Assembly (NCBI GenBank): GCA_016926855.1
Contig: JAFGNT010000004.1
Coordinates: 124,001-188,000 of the forward strand
Source: Methanomicrobiaceae archaeon
GTDB taxonomy: Archaea; Halobacteriota; Methanomicrobia; Methanomicrobiales; Methanomicrobiaceae
Length of the DNA stretch: 64,000 bases
Reading direction: 5' to 3'
Each line of letters begins with the position of its first letter. Within the stretch, counting starts at the first letter, position 1. A model generated the notes under the pieces. That model ran no database searches and was not told the DNA's origin. It worked only from the letters and a program-made list of their open reading frames with translations. Below, piece by piece: positions 27,759 through 38,111 of the stretch. Made by a program: the position numbers and the translations under genes.

Positions 27759-29721
27759 GGCTCGACCTATGAGCCGGCTCCTTATCGCCGCCTCAAAGGA
27801 TCAGCTTGAGCCTGTGATCCGTGAACTCTACCGAAGCCACGTCTTTCATATCGAAGATTTCGTCGAACAGAAAGAGGAAGGTTACGAGGGATTCAGGATC
27901 GGTATGCCCCTTGCCGGCGCAGACTCTGTGTCGAGAGATGTGCTCCGTGTACGGTCGATGTCAAGCGCACTCGGGATAGATCCGGGTGCAGTTGAGGCTG
28001 GCGCGAAGACAAGCTCACAGACGCTCCGTTCCCGGATTGATAGTGAATTCTCCACTCTTGAAAAGGAGATAGGGGGACTCAATACAGACCGCAACAAACG
28101 GGAGACAACCGTCCGCGAATACGAGCAGCGGATATCGGAACTGAAACCTTTTGCTTCAGCACCGCTGGATATGGATCTCTATCGCGGATACGACCGCCTG
28201 TCCGTTTTTGCAGGCCACATCCCCGGGGATGTGACGTTCACCGTCCCGCATGAGAAGTTCTTTACCGACACGGTTCCGGGGAATTTCCTCGTGGTTGCTG
28301 TTCCGTCGGAAAACAGGGATGATGTGGAGCAGACTCTCCTCGAAGCCCGATTCCAGGCGGTTCCTATTCCTGAGGAAACCGGTTCTGCGACGGAGAGGGT
28401 GGCCTGGTACACCAGTGAGGTTACCCGGCTCAACGCCGAGATTGAGAGCATTTCCGCCCGTCTTATCGAAAAGAAAGACGCACATACTGCATTCCTGGTG
28501 GCATGCGACGAACTCCTCACGGCAGAGGTTGAGCGGTCGGAAGCTCCGCTCCGGTTCGCTACTACGGAAGAGACGTTTGTGGCGGAGGGCTGGGTGCTTT
28601 CAGAGCAGGTGGCTGAACTTTCCGACTCGCTTCGGAAGGCAACCGGCGGAAAGATCTTTATCAATGAGGTCGAAATCGACTATGACAGGGACGCAATCCC
28701 CGTCAAGTACGACAATCCCGCGTTCGCCCGCCCGACGGAACTGCTTATGGACGTATATTCCCGTCCCCGCTACCGCGAACTCGACCCGACACTGATGGTA
28801 TCTATAGTGTTTCCCATCTTTTTCGGCCTGATTCTCGGTGATGTGGGGTACGGCCTGATCCTGCTTCTGATGAGTTTCGGACTCGGGAAACTTCTGAAAG
28901 GTGAGGCGGTCGGGCAGCTGCTCGACACGCTCCGGAATGCAAGTGTTTCAAGCATTATTTTTGGTATCCTGTACAGCGAATTCATTGGCTATGCGCTCCC
29001 CTGGAAACCGTTCATTTTCAGCCGGCATTTAAACATCGGCGGCCATTCAACGGGGCACGGACCTCAGGTTATTGAACTGATGATCGTCTCCATCTGGATA
29101 GGTATTCTTCACGTCACACTCGGTCGCGTGCTTGGCATGGTCAATGCACGAAAGCTGTACCACGGCTCGCACGCAACGAAAGTCGTCATCGCAAATGCCG
29201 GCTGGATTGCCACGATGTGGGGTATCCTGGTCATGATATGGTCGATGTTTCCGATTCCCGTCATGCCCGATTTAACCGGGTTCCCGGTGGTGGCACTGGG
29301 CCTCAATGCGGCTGCCGCTCTTGGCGCCGTGTTCGTGATTGGGGGGATCGTAGCGATTGGCCAGGAAAATGCACTCGAACTGGTTGAGATCCCGACGATC
29401 CTCAGCCATGTTCTGTCTTATGCACGTCTGGTAGCTGTGGGGCTTTCCTCGGTGGCCATTGCGATGGTTGTGAATTTCATCGCAATCGGCATGCTGATTG
29501 AACCACAACTTGAACAATTCACCCCTTTCGGGGTAGTTATCATCATCGCCGGATTGGTGGTGTTCCTTCTCGGGCACCTGTTCAATACGGCACTCGGCCT
29601 GCTTGGGGGCGGACTGCACTCACTCAGGCTTCATTATGTTGAGTTCTTCACCAAATTCTACAAGGGTGGAGGGCAGAAATTTAATCCATTTGGCATGAAA
29701 AGAAGATTTACGGAGGACTAA
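27751..29721 (+). CDS. ahaI: A-type ATP synthase subunit I (a-subunit)
   Basis: 656 residues. The cytosolic N-terminal half has a coiled coil (residues about 85-135 and 220-255) that contacts the stalks. The membrane half begins near 350 (VSIVFPIFFGLILGDVGYGL) and has about seven to eight spans forming the ion half-channels next to the c-ring. The conserved Arg lies in SHVLSYARLVAVGLSS. The gene overlaps ahaH and is followed after three bases by ahaK. Confidence 0.96.
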   Translation: MFKARPMSRLLIAASKDQLEPVIRELYRSHVFHIEDFVEQKEEGYEGFRIGMPLAGADSVSRDVLRVRSMSSALGIDPGAVEAGAKTSSQTLRSRIDSEFSTLEKEIGGLNTDRNKRETTVREYEQRISELKPFASAPLDMDLYRGYDRLSVFAGHIPGDVTFTVPHEKFFTDTVPGNFLVVAVPSENRDDVEQTLLEARFQAVPIPEETGSATERVAWYTSEVTRLNAEIESISARLIEKKDAHTAFLVACDELLTAEVERSEAPLRFATTEETFVAEGWVLSEQVAELSDSLRKATGGKIFINEVEIDYDRDAIPVKYDNPAFARPTELLMDVYSRPRYRELDPTLMVSIVFPIFFGLILGDVGYGLILLLMSFGLGKLLKGEAVGQLLDTLRNASVSSIIFGILYSEFIGYALPWKPFIFSRHLNIGGHSTGHGPQVIELMIVSIWIGILHVTLGRVLGMVNARKLYHGSHATKVVIANAGWIATMWGILVMIWSMFPIPVMPDLTGFPVVALGLNAAAALGAVFVIGGIVAIGQENALELVEIPTILSHVLSYARLVAVGLSSVAIAMVVNFIAIGMLIEPQLEQFTPFGVVIIIAGLVVFLLGHLFNTALGLLGGGLHSLRLHYVEFFTKFYKGGGQKFNPFGMKRRFTED

Positions 29722-29724
29722 ACA

Positions 29725-29973
29725 ATGGCAGTTGAAACTATGACAGTTGAAGTAGCAACAGCATCGGCAATGGGACTTAAGGCACTTGGCGCAGGTCTTG
29801 CGGTCGGACTGACCGGTATTGCCACGGCGATCGCAGAAATGACAATCGGTCCGGCCGCAGTCGGCGCGACCGCCGAGAACAAGGATATGTTCGGTATGGC
29901 ACTGCTCTTTACGGTAATTCCGGAAACCATCGTCATCTTCGGTCTGGTCGTCGCACTCCTGCTGCTGTTCTAG
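29725..29973 (+). CDS. ahaK: A-type ATP synthase subunit K (c-ring proteolipid)
   Basis: 82 residues, one helical hairpin, the eight-kilodalton form of the ring subunit. The two membrane helices are GLKALGAGLAVGLTGIATAI and the C-terminal ALLFTVIPETIVIFGLVVAL, with the ion-carrying Glu67 in the PET motif. One carboxylate per hairpin is as expected for a synthase. Whether it carries H+ or Na+ cannot be decided by eye. The ATG is three bases after the ahaI stop. Confidence 0.96.
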   Translation: MAVETMTVEVATASAMGLKALGAGLAVGLTGIATAIAEMTIGPAAVGATAENKDMFGMALLFTVIPETIVIFGLVVALLLLF

Positions 29974-29983
29974 GGAGTCTACA

Positions 29984-30562
29984 ATGGCACTGGACGCTGT
30001 CGTCGGTGAGATCAGGGAAAAAGGGCAGAAGGAAGCAGCACGGATACGGAGCGAAGCTGATGCGGAAGTCAGGGCGATCCTCTCTTCCGCTCAGGAAAAG
30101 GCCGAATCGATAAAAATATCCGTGAACGAGGATGTTGAACGCCAGACTGCGCAGATTAGCGAACAGAAAGTGGCGGCAGGCAACCTCGTCGTAAAACGCA
30201 CCATACTGAATGCCCAGAAAGAACTCCTTGATCAGGTGTACAAGGCCACTGTCGCGACCATCGCCGATTTGCCGGAAGCTTTCCATAAAAAGGTGGTCCG
30301 GGAACTGTCCAAACGTGCAGCGAAGGAGCTCTCCGCGGGCGTCATTTACTGCAACGAACGGGACAAGCCCGCAGTGGAGGAAGCACTCTCAAGCCTGAAG
30401 GGTCTGTCCGGATTTACTCTGGGGGGCACCGTAGATATTGAGGGTGGAATTATCGCGGAGAGCATGGACGGGGAGCTGCAGCTCGACTACAGCTACCCGA
30501 CGTTCCTCTCCGAGGTGTGGGAATCAGGGCTGAAGGATGCGTCTGATATCCTGTTTACGTAA
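29984..30562 (+). CDS. ahaE: A-type ATP synthase subunit E (peripheral stalk)
   Basis: 192 residues. The N-terminal half is a long charged helix (REKGQKEAARIRSEADAEVR) that pairs with subunit H; the C-terminal half is the globular domain that binds subunit B (FTLGGTVDIEGGIIAESMDG). The sequence GGIIAES is typical of the family. It follows ahaK by ten bases with GGGAGT before ATG 29984. Confidence 0.95.
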   Translation: MALDAVVGEIREKGQKEAARIRSEADAEVRAILSSAQEKAESIKISVNEDVERQTAQISEQKVAAGNLVVKRTILNAQKELLDQVYKATVATIADLPEAFHKKVVRELSKRAAKELSAGVIYCNERDKPAVEEALSSLKGLSGFTLGGTVDIEGGIIAESMDGELQLDYSYPTFLSEVWESGLKDASDILFT

Positions 30563-30574
30563 GGAGGCGCTGCT

Positions 30575-31630
30575 ATGGCAGATGTAAGTACGCGGCTGGC
30601 CCCGTACGTTTATGTGTGCACACGGATGCGGGTTCGGAAAGCGAAGCTTCTGCCCCGCGAGGATTACCTCCGGATGCTGAACATGAGCCTCACCGAAATC
30701 ACCCGTTTCATTGAGGAGACTGAGTACAAATCCGAGATTGATGAGCTCGGCTCCTCATTTTCCGGGATTGATCTCGTGGAAGTCGCACTCAGCTGGAACC
30801 TTGCCAAAGAGTACCAGAAAATTCTGGAGATCACTCCCGGTGCCCTGCACCTGTTCACGCAGAGTTACCTGCGGAGATGGGACATCCAGAATTTCCTGAC
30901 AATTCTACGCGGGAAGCACCAGGGTGTTGCGGCAGGCAGGATCAAGGAGGTCCTTATCCCTGCCGGGAAGCTGGACCGGGAGTTTCTGGACCGTCTTCTC
31001 ACCGAAGACTCGGTGGAACGGATCACGGAAGCTATGAGAGGAAAAAGGCTCTACCCCGTCCTCGAACGGGAACTCCCGGGAGCGCTTGAGACCAAATCGT
31101 TTGCACGGCTCGAAAACGAGTTGTACAAGGGTTTCTACAGCGAACTCCTGAGCGACGTGAAATCGGGTGTGAAGGGAGGTTCGGTATTCCTCGCATACAT
31201 CCGGCTCGAGATAGATTTCATGAATGTCCGGAACCTGTTCCGCCTGAGATCCGGCGCCGTCGAAGGAGACATCCGGGACCTGATGATCCCGGACGGGTCG
31301 TTTTCGATCGATGAGTTGCAGCGTATTGCTGTTATCGAGAATGCCGGTGATTTTATCGACGAAATCCAGAAAAAGGCCGGACTCAAATCCATCACCGGAC
31401 TTCTGGAGGACCTCAGGAATCACCGCCCCATTCATGAGATCGAGATAGAGCTCACTCGCTTCATGCTCGCTGAAATGGAACGTCTCTCGAAGCGATATCC
31501 GGTTTCAATATGCCCGATTCTCGTGTATCTGGAGAAGAAGAAATACGAAGTACAGAATCTCAGGGCACTCGCACGCGGCAAGGAGTCAAACCTCCCGGCC
31601 GAGCGGATTAAGAGTTATCTGGTGGTGTAA
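30575..31630 (+). CDS. ahaC: A-type ATP synthase subunit C
   Basis: 351 residues, all-helical, the V-type d-like subunit that sits on the c-ring and links it to the central stalk. Typical family stretches are [20 protein letters not shown] near the N-terminus and [20 protein letters not shown] in the middle. GGAGG lies just before ATG 30575. The gene is complete and follows ahaE by 12 bases. Confidence 0.95.
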   Translation: MADVSTRLAPYVYVCTRMRVRKAKLLPREDYLRMLNMSLTEITRFIEETEYKSEIDELGSSFSGIDLVEVALSWNLAKEYQKILEITPGALHLFTQSYLRRWDIQNFLTILRGKHQGVAAGRIKEVLIPAGKLDREFLDRLLTEDSVERITEAMRGKRLYPVLERELPGALETKSFARLENELYKGFYSELLSDVKSGVKGGSVFLAYIRLEIDFMNVRNLFRLRSGAVEGDIRDLMIPDGSFSIDELQRIAVIENAGDFIDEIQKKAGLKSITGLLEDLRNHRPIHEIEIELTRFMLAEMERLSKRYPVSICPILVYLEKKKYEVQNLRALARGKESNLPAERIKSYLVV

Positions 31631-31632
31631 CC

Positions 31633-31935
31633 ATGGAGATTGCAGTTGTAGGAAACAGCGATTTCATCCTGGGCTTCAGGCTTGCGGGTATCAAACGAAC
31701 CTATGCCGCCAACCGGGACGAAAAGTTTGTCGAGCACATCACTACCATTCTTGGCAGCGATGATATCGGCATTCTTGTTCTGAAGGGAAGCGACATGGAG
31801 CGGCTTTCGCCACGGCTCCGCACCACTCTTGAGGAATCGGTACGGCCGACGGTGATAGCCATCGGCGGCGAGGAAGGCGGATTGTCGATGAGAGAGAGAA
31901 TTAAGAGATCAGTGGGTGTTGATCTGTGGAAGTGA
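31633..31935 (+). CDS. ahaF: A-type ATP synthase subunit F
   Basis: 100 residues with an alpha/beta (CheY-like) fold: [19 protein letters not shown] at the N-terminus and [20 protein letters not shown] near the C-terminus. It is part of the central rotor stalk with subunit D. ATG 31633 follows the ahaC stop after two bases, and the gene overlaps the start of ahaA by ten bases. Confidence 0.94.
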   Translation: MEIAVVGNSDFILGFRLAGIKRTYAANRDEKFVEHITTILGSDDIGILVLKGSDMERLSPRLRTTLEESVRPTVIAIGGEEGGLSMRERIKRSVGVDLWK

Positions 31936-33674
31936 AAGGAAACAACAAAGGAACTCTCAAGCGAATTTCCGGGCCTGTTGTGACAGCAGTCGGCCTTAAC
32001 GCTCACATGTACGATGTGGTGAGGGTCGGAAACGAGCAGTTGATGGGAGAGGTCATTAAGATCCAGCGTGACAACACGATCATCCAGGTCTATGAGGATA
32101 CCTCCGGTATCCGGCCCGGTGAACCCGTGGAAAACACGGGGCTGTCGCTTGCAGTTGAGCTTGGTCCCGGGCTGCTGACCAGTATCTACGATGGGATTCA
32201 GCGTCCGCTTGAAGTGCTCATGGAGAAAATGGGCGACTTCATCGAGCGCGGTGTTACGGCACCCGGCCTGTCGCACGAGAAAAAATGGGACTTTGTGCCC
32301 ACGAAGCAGAGTGGGGACAGAGTTGGGCCCGGCACCATCATCGGTGAGGTACAGGAGACCAACATCATGCACCGGATTCTGGTGCCCCCGAACGTGAATC
32401 CCGGGACGATCAAAGAGATCAAAAAGGGCAGCTTCACGGTCGAGGAGACGGTCTGTGTCCTTGAAGACGGCACTGAACTGCAGATGATGCACAAGTGGCC
32501 CGTCCGGGTGCCCCGCCCCGTCACCGAGAAGAAGAATCCCGATATCCCCCTGATCACGGGCCAGCGTATTCTTGACGGTCTGTTCCCGATCGCGAAGGGA
32601 GGCACGGCAGCAATTCCGGGTCCCTTCGGGAGCGGTAAGACGGTGACGCAGCAGGCGCTTGCAAAATGGTCCGACGCAGAGATCGTGGTCTATATCGGCT
32701 GCGGTGAACGCGGTAATGAGATGACTGAAGTGCTGACCGAGTTTCCCGAGCTTGAGGACCCGAAGACCGGTAAACCGCTCATGGAGCGGACAGTACTGAT
32801 TGCCAACACCTCCAACATGCCGGTGGCGGCCCGTGAGGCGTCGGTGTACACCGGTATCACGATTGCCGAGTACTTCCGTGACATGGGTTACGATGTATCG
32901 CTCATGGCCGACTCCACCTCGCGGTGGGCAGAGGCAATGCGTGAGATCTCGTCCCGTCTTGAGGAGATGCCCGGCGAAGAGGGGTACCCCGCGTACCTTG
33001 CCGCTCGTCTCTCTGAGTTTTACGAGCGTGCGGGCCGTGTCGAGGCCCTGAATGGCAAATCGGGATCGGTTACGGTCATCGGAGCGGTCTCGCCGCCGGG
33101 TGGTGACTTCTCCGAGCCCGTTACGCAGAACACGCTGCGTATCGTGAAGGTCTTCTGGGCGCTTGACGCGAAGCTCTCGCAGCGGCGCCACTTCCCGGCC
33201 ATCAACTGGCTTGACTCGTATTCTCTCTATCTCGACACGCTCCACGACTGGTACGACGAAAACGTCTCACCCGACTGGAACATCGTCCGGTCATGGGCGA
33301 TGGAAGTGCTCCAGAAAGAGGCGGAACTACAGGAGATCGTGCAGCTTGTCGGTTCCGACGCACTGCCCGATGAGGAGCAGGTGACGATCGAGGTGGCACG
33401 CATGCTCCGTGAGATCTTCCTGCAGCAGAACGCCTTCGATCCGGTTGACACGTTCTGTGACATGCAGAAGCAGTACGACATCCTGAAGACGATCCGCATC
33501 TTTGCCGACCTCGCGTACGGCGCTCAGAAGGTTGGCGTACCGACGGCACAGGTCATCAGTATCAAGGCAAAGAACGACCTGCCGCAGATCAAGTTCACGA
33601 AGGACTACAAGGCTGACCTCGAAAAGATCGTCGCGAACATGGAAGCGGAATTCAAGGCATTGAGGGAGGCCTGA
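31926..33674 (+). CDS. ahaA: A-type ATP synthase catalytic subunit A
   Basis: 582 residues. It carries the catalytic nucleotide site: P-loop [11 protein letters not shown] (about 235-245), Walker B region [20 protein letters not shown], and the long non-homologous insert (about 110-200) that marks A-type catalytic subunits. The start may be GTG 31926 or GTG 31932, both inside the end of ahaF. Full length; no intein is present at the P-loop, where some archaea carry one. Confidence 0.97.
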   Translation: MEVKGNNKGTLKRISGPVVTAVGLNAHMYDVVRVGNEQLMGEVIKIQRDNTIIQVYEDTSGIRPGEPVENTGLSLAVELGPGLLTSIYDGIQRPLEVLMEKMGDFIERGVTAPGLSHEKKWDFVPTKQSGDRVGPGTIIGEVQETNIMHRILVPPNVNPGTIKEIKKGSFTVEETVCVLEDGTELQMMHKWPVRVPRPVTEKKNPDIPLITGQRILDGLFPIAKGGTAAIPGPFGSGKTVTQQALAKWSDAEIVVYIGCGERGNEMTEVLTEFPELEDPKTGKPLMERTVLIANTSNMPVAAREASVYTGITIAEYFRDMGYDVSLMADSTSRWAEAMREISSRLEEMPGEEGYPAYLAARLSEFYERAGRVEALNGKSGSVTVIGAVSPPGGDFSEPVTQNTLRIVKVFWALDAKLSQRRHFPAINWLDSYSLYLDTLHDWYDENVSPDWNIVRSWAMEVLQKEAELQEIVQLVGSDALPDEEQVTIEVARMLREIFLQQNAFDPVDTFCDMQKQYDILKTIRIFADLAYGAQKVGVPTAQVISIKAKNDLPQIKFTKDYKADLEKIVANMEAEFKALREA

Positions 33675-33677
33675 AAC

Positions 33678-35069
33678 ATGAAAGAGTACAGAACGATTAC
33701 CCAGGTTGCAGGCCCCCTGCTCTTCGTCGAAAAGACGGAGCCGATCGGGTACGGCGAACTGGTCAACATCGTGCAGTCGGACGGGACGATGAAACGCGGC
33801 CAGGTGCTTGACACGAGCGACGAGGTCGTGGTTGTGCAGGTCTTTGAGGATACACGCGGTATCGGAAGGGACAGTGGTATCCGGTTCACCGGCGAGACGA
33901 TCAAGATGCCCGTTGGGCGCGACATGCTCGGGCGTATCCTCTCCGGCGGCGGTAAGCCGAAGGACGGGGGACCCGACATCGTGGCCGAAAAGCGCATCGA
34001 CGTCATCGGAGCAGCAATCAACCCCTATGCCCGGTCATCCCCCGACCAGTTTATTCAGACCGGCATCTCGACCATCGACGCAACGAACACGCTCGTCCGG
34101 GGACAGAAACTCCCGATCTTCTCGGGGTCAGGTCTTCCGCACAACGAGATCGCACTCCAGATTGCCCGCCAGGCGAAGGTTCCCGGCAGCGATGAGGAGT
34201 TCGCGGTGGTCTTCGCTGCGATGGGTATCACGAAAGAGGAGGAGAACCAGTTCATGGCCGACTTCGAGCGCACGGGAGCGCTTGAGCACGCGGTCGTCTT
34301 CCTCAATCTCGCCGACGATCCGGCGGTCGAGCGTATCATCACCCCGCGTCTCGCACTCACGACTGCCGAGTACCTTGCATTTGAACTCGGGTACCATGTG
34401 CTTGTCATCCTGACAGACATGACCAATTACTGCGAAGCGTTGCGGCAGATCGGTGCGGCACGTGAGGAAGTGCCGGGCCGTCGCGGGTATCCGGGATACA
34501 TGTACACCGACCTTGCGTCGATCTACGAGCGTGCCGGTATCATCAAGGGCAAGAAGGGGTCTGTCACACAGCTCTCGATCCTGACGATGCCCGGTGACGA
34601 TATCACCCACCCGATCCCCGATCTCTCCGGGTACATCACGGAAGGCCAGATCGTGGTCAACCGTGAACTGCACCGGAAGGGTATCTACCCTCCGATCAAC
34701 GTACTGCCGTCCCTCTCCCGGCTGATGAACCTCGGCATCGGGGAAGGGTATACCCGCGAAGACCACAAGAAGGTCTCCGACCAGCTCTATGCGGGCTACG
34801 CAGAAGGCAACGATCTCCGCGGCCTTGTGGCAATCGTCGGAAAGGACGCACTCTCCGAGCGCGACCGTCTCTTCCTCGAATTCGCCGACCTCTTCGAGAA
34901 CCGCTTTGTCCGGCAGGGGCACGACGAGGACCGGTCGATCCAGGAGTCTCTCGATCTCGGTTGGGAGCTCCTGTCGACACTACCCGAGGAGCAGCTGGTG
35001 CGTATCGACCGTGACCTGATCCACAAGTATCACCCGAAATACAGAAAGGCAGCCAAACAGGAGGCTTGA
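33678..35069 (+). CDS. ahaB: A-type ATP synthase regulatory subunit B
   Basis: 463 residues, alternating with A in the head. The P-loop is replaced by a non-catalytic sequence ([20 protein letters not shown]), as expected for [21 protein letters not shown] and the family's [20 protein letters not shown] are present. ATG 33678 starts three bases after the ahaA stop. Confidence 0.97.
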   Translation: MKEYRTITQVAGPLLFVEKTEPIGYGELVNIVQSDGTMKRGQVLDTSDEVVVVQVFEDTRGIGRDSGIRFTGETIKMPVGRDMLGRILSGGGKPKDGGPDIVAEKRIDVIGAAINPYARSSPDQFIQTGISTIDATNTLVRGQKLPIFSGSGLPHNEIALQIARQAKVPGSDEEFAVVFAAMGITKEEENQFMADFERTGALEHAVVFLNLADDPAVERIITPRLALTTAEYLAFELGYHVLVILTDMTNYCEALRQIGAAREEVPGRRGYPGYMYTDLASIYERAGIIKGKKGSVTQLSILTMPGDDITHPIPDLSGYITEGQIVVNRELHRKGIYPPINVLPSLSRLMNLGIGEGYTREDHKKVSDQLYAGYAEGNDLRGLVAIVGKDALSERDRLFLEFADLFENRFVRQGHDEDRSIQESLDLGWELLSTLPEEQLVRIDRDLIHKYHPKYRKAAKQEA

Positions 35070-35076
35070 GGATCCG

Positions 35077-35715
35077 ATGGCGCTGAAAGATGTAAAACCG
35101 ACACGGTCCGAGCTGATTGGTCTCAAGAGGAAAATCAAGCTCTCGGAGCGCGGATACAACATTCTGAAAATGAAGCGCGACGGACTGATCCTTGAGTTCT
35201 TCAAGGTGCTGGAAGAGGCGAAAAACAGTCGCGGGTCCTTGCAGGAGCGGTATAACCGGGCTGTCGAGATGATCGCGATCGCGAACACATTCGAAGGCGC
35301 AATCGGGGTCAAAGCAGCCGCGATGTCGGTGAAGGAGACCCCGGAGATCACGCTGAAGCAGAAGAACATCATGGGCGTTGTGGTGCCGGAGATCGAATCG
35401 TCACGCGTAAGAAAGGGTCTGAGAGAACGCGGATACGGTCTTCTGGGCACATCGGCGGTCATCGACGAGACCGCGACAGCTTTTGAGGAGCTCGTGGAGG
35501 AGATCATCAAGGCGGCCGAGATCGAAACGACCATGAAGCGCCTGCTCAACGAGATCGAGCACACGAAGCGCCGTGTCAACGCGCTCGAGTTCAAGGTCAT
35601 CCCCGAACTCACGGAAGCCAGCACCTTCATCAAGATGCGGCTTGACGAGATGGAGCGGGAAGAGCTCTTCCGGCTCAAGAAGATCAAGGCGAAGTCTCAG
35701 AAGGCAGAGGCCTGA
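35077..35715 (+). CDS. ahaD: A-type ATP synthase subunit D (central rotor)
   Basis: 212 residues, two long helices forming the rotor shaft, with KPTRSELIGLKRKIKLSERG at the N-terminus and the C-terminal RRVNALEFKVIPEL hallmark. It is the last gene of the operon; no ahaG follows, unlike Methanosarcina. A T8 run right after the stop marks the transcript end. Confidence 0.96.
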   Translation: MALKDVKPTRSELIGLKRKIKLSERGYNILKMKRDGLILEFFKVLEEAKNSRGSLQERYNRAVEMIAIANTFEGAIGVKAAAMSVKETPEITLKQKNIMGVVVPEIESSRVRKGLRERGYGLLGTSAVIDETATAFEELVEEIIKAAEIETTMKRLLNEIEHTKRRVNALEFKVIPELTEASTFIKMRLDEMEREELFRLKKIKAKSQKAEA

Positions 35716-35719
35716 TCTA

Positions 35720-35727
35720 TTTTTTTT
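35720..35727 (+). terminator. Oligo-T terminator of the A-ATPase operon
   Basis: T8 begins five bases after the ahaD stop, with no strong hairpin, the usual archaeal form of intrinsic terminator. Confidence 0.6.
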
Positions 35728-35871
35728 ACCGTGAGATTTTCTTTTACTCCCCTTCTGTCCGGAAACACTATTTCATGCAGAATACAGTCCGATTTATCCT
35801 CGGGCATGCTTGTTGTGAAATTACCGGATCACCTTCTTTTTATTTTCCCCTCACAAAGCCGGGGACAGGCG

Positions 35872-36648
35872 TCAGCGTTTTTCAAACGCAATTCTCCACT
35901 TGATCCGATTGGCCCTGTCGGAAAATTTTCCGAAAATCAGGTGCTTGAGCGTCGCAAATTCCCAGAAAATAGTAAAAAATGCAAAGATGACAACAGTACA
36001 TCCGAGTGCATTGAATACGTTGTATTGCGAAAAGATGGCGAGCCCGTTTTGGAATGCAAAATACGCAAACGGAAACGAACACAGGGCGATAAATGCGACA
36101 AACGTGACGTACACGGCAACGAGAAAACCCCGGATACTGAGAAACACTGCGAGGTTCGACGTTTTCAGCAGCAGAAAATTTTTATTATACTCGTTCAAGT
36201 CACCGAGAATTGCCTGAATCAAGCTGTTGTCCTCCGGGCTATCGCGGGTGTGCTCCAGATACCGTACATTTTCCCGGAGAATGGTGAGCGCAGTTTCCCA
36301 TCCATGGAAATGGATCTCCTCCGAAAGGATTCTTCCGAGGAGTATGTCTTCGATCCAGAAATGGTATCCGACGATGCGTGAGATCGTTTTGGCCGTATCG
36401 AGAAATATCCAGAGAGACGGGATAAGGAACAGGAGGGGCACGAGGGAGATGAGGCATACTGCGTTGTTCTCGAGGTAGTGCAGATTCAGGTCGCTGCTAT
36501 TTTTGAAAATAAGGCCTAGAACAACAATCGTTGCCGTTATTGCGAAAGTGAAGAACTGGATTTCACACCATTTCAGCTGGTTCAGTTCCCGCCGGAGTGC
36601 CGTATGCTCCAGTTTGCAGAGCTCGATTATACCCTCGCCGGATGCCAT
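35872..36648 (-). CDS. Four-span membrane protein of unknown function
   Basis: 258 residues from ATG 36648. Two helical pairs are seen: FFTFAITATIVVLGLIF and AVCLISLVPLLFLIPSLWIF in the N-terminal half, then GFLVAVYVTFVAFIALCSF and FNALGCTVVIFAFFTIFWEF in the C-terminal half, separated by a soluble helical segment of about 85 residues. The C-terminus is basic and cytosolic (RANRIKWRIAFEKR). There are no catalytic motifs. It is convergent with the A-ATPase operon and transcribed toward it. I do not recognise the family; an upstream extension of 19 codons lacks a start signal. Confidence 0.7.
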   Translation of the reverse strand: MASGEGIIELCKLEHTALRRELNQLKWCEIQFFTFAITATIVVLGLIFKNSSDLNLHYLENNAVCLISLVPLLFLIPSLWIFLDTAKTISRIVGYHFWIEDILLGRILSEEIHFHGWETALTILRENVRYLEHTRDSPEDNSLIQAILGDLNEYNKNFLLLKTSNLAVFLSIRGFLVAVYVTFVAFIALCSFPFAYFAFQNGLAIFSQYNVFNALGCTVVIFAFFTIFWEFATLKHLIFGKFSDRANRIKWRIAFEKR

Positions 36649-36744
36649 GCTGCATTCGAGGTATAGGCACCCGTGGTATATTGTAGTGTCGGATGACCGG
36701 CACATTCACCCGCCGTACCTTCCCTCACCGAAAAAGGACAATTT

Positions 36745-37593
36745 TCAGGTCCCTTTCCGGATCGGGTACTGTATCTCGGTTAAGAGTTCCTCTTCCGGGG
36801 TTTTGGCCGGGTCGTTCAGGTACAGCTCTCGGGCGGGTCCTGCCCCCGTGAGGTTATTCTCCTGCAGATAGTCAAACATCTCCTTGTGCGCCATACCGAG
36901 GTTTTGGTAAGGGCCCCTGTATACCACTGTGACGGCAGTGACGGCGGGAAGGGTCCTCGTGGTGATGGCCGGGTTTGATATCGTCACGCTCCCGGAAACA
37001 GGCAGGGCGACCTCAACGAGCCCTCCCGTTTCGTCACAGTCCTCGCCGATATAGACCGAGGAAATGGGGCCGGTGGCTTTCACGTTGTTCCGCAGGTTTT
37101 CGGGACTGAAAATTTCCGCACAAATCTGCTCGATCAGCGATGTCAGCACCTCGCCATAAGGCCCTTCGCCCCGGATCGTCATCGCCCTGATGGGGGGAAT
37201 CTCCTTTATCGTCAGGTTTTCAAGTTCCACGGTAAACAACTCCTGAAACGGGTCATCGGATGAGAGGACCCTCTCGGCCATGACCAGACGCCTGATTTCG
37301 TTCCGGGTTTCACGCAACCGGGTCTTTAAGAGTGCCTGCACAGAAGCGCTGCTCCTGCCACGGGCATCGAGAATTGCGGCCGTATCATCCAGTGAAAACC
37401 CCATATTCGAGAGGCTGCCGATCCAGATGCCCCGTTCGATCTGCTGTGGGGTATAGTACCGGTACCCGGTGCAGAGGTCCCTTTCAACGGGCACAAGGAG
37501 CCCTTTTCTCTCGTAGCAGTACAGTGCCTTCTTCGAGAGCCGTGTCACTTCGGAGAATTTCCCGATCGGAATCCTGTCGACTGGCATGGTCAC
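36745..37593 (-). CDS. MerR-family regulator with GyrI-like effector domain
   Basis: 282 residues. The N-terminal winged helix is of MerR type (IGKFSEVTRLSKKALYCYER, then GYRYYTPQQIER), followed by a dimerisation helix and a C-terminal GyrI/BmrR-like ligand domain from about 125 (IKEIPPIRAMTIRGEGPYGE to ELYLNDPAKTPEEELLTEIQ). This layout is that of BmrR-type regulators, which sense lipophilic or cationic compounds and activate efflux genes. The start could be either Met at 37593 or 37587. No transporter is adjacent, so the target is unknown. Confidence 0.9.
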   Translation of the reverse strand: MTMPVDRIPIGKFSEVTRLSKKALYCYERKGLLVPVERDLCTGYRYYTPQQIERGIWIGSLSNMGFSLDDTAAILDARGRSSASVQALLKTRLRETRNEIRRLVMAERVLSSDDPFQELFTVELENLTIKEIPPIRAMTIRGEGPYGEVLTSLIEQICAEIFSPENLRNNVKATGPISSVYIGEDCDETGGLVEVALPVSGSVTISNPAITTRTLPAVTAVTVVYRGPYQNLGMAHKEMFDYLQENNLTGAGPARELYLNDPAKTPEEELLTEIQYPIRKGT

Positions 37594-37801
37594 CCATTAT
37601 GTATTGTTCCGGCGGGGATATTTGTGTGCAGTCTTCCCCGGGGAAGGGTTTTCGCGTGATGTGCCTGCCACCCGTCCACCCGGAACCATCCCGTTTTCCG
37701 GTAGTACCGCTAGCCGCCCGGCCGGTCCCGGATGGAGATAACCGGATAATTGTGGGAAACCCTTTTGCATCTGCAGTGAGAACGATGAACACGGTGAAAC
37801 C

Positions 37802-37960
37802 GTGAGCAGGATCCGGCTTGTGGACGCGGAGACCGGCGTGCAGCTACGCCATTATGTTCGAACACTCAGAGAGGCAAACCGTGAACGGGAGTGGTATGAG
37901 GTGGAGACAGGGAGACCGATCCGGATCGTGAAGGTCTTTGACACGAGTCCTGATGAGTAA
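37802..37960 (+). CDS. Small hypothetical protein (52 aa)
   Basis: GTG 37802 to TAA 37958-37960, with GGTGA five bases before the start. The product is charged, with SRIRLVDAETGVQLRHYVR and a C-terminal strand RPIRIVKVFDTSPDE, and looks like a tiny beta-rich domain. Codon use is typical. No family is recognised. It lies 151 bases upstream of pgk and could be in its leader region. Confidence 0.5.
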   Translation: MSRIRLVDAETGVQLRHYVRTLREANREREWYEVETGRPIRIVKVFDTSPDE

Positions 37961-38111
37961 TACCGCGAACAGGCCAACCTGCCCGGGTCCGGTCGGCACG
38001 GCGGGCTGTCCCCCGTCTCCTCCCTCTCCCGAGGAATGTAAACCCAATACTTCATCACATACACGGCATAACATACAAACAGGAACACTTTTTCCCCGGG
38101 GTGGTCATGGC

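Noticed and set aside
31701-33245. Minus-strand frame of 514 residues opposite ahaF and ahaA
   Set aside because: It is antisense to two essential ATPase genes, with a His/Arg/Asp-rich composition typical of a shadow frame.
31926-33674. Intein in the ATPase A subunit
   Set aside because: The P-loop and surrounding sequence are continuous and the length is normal at 582 residues.
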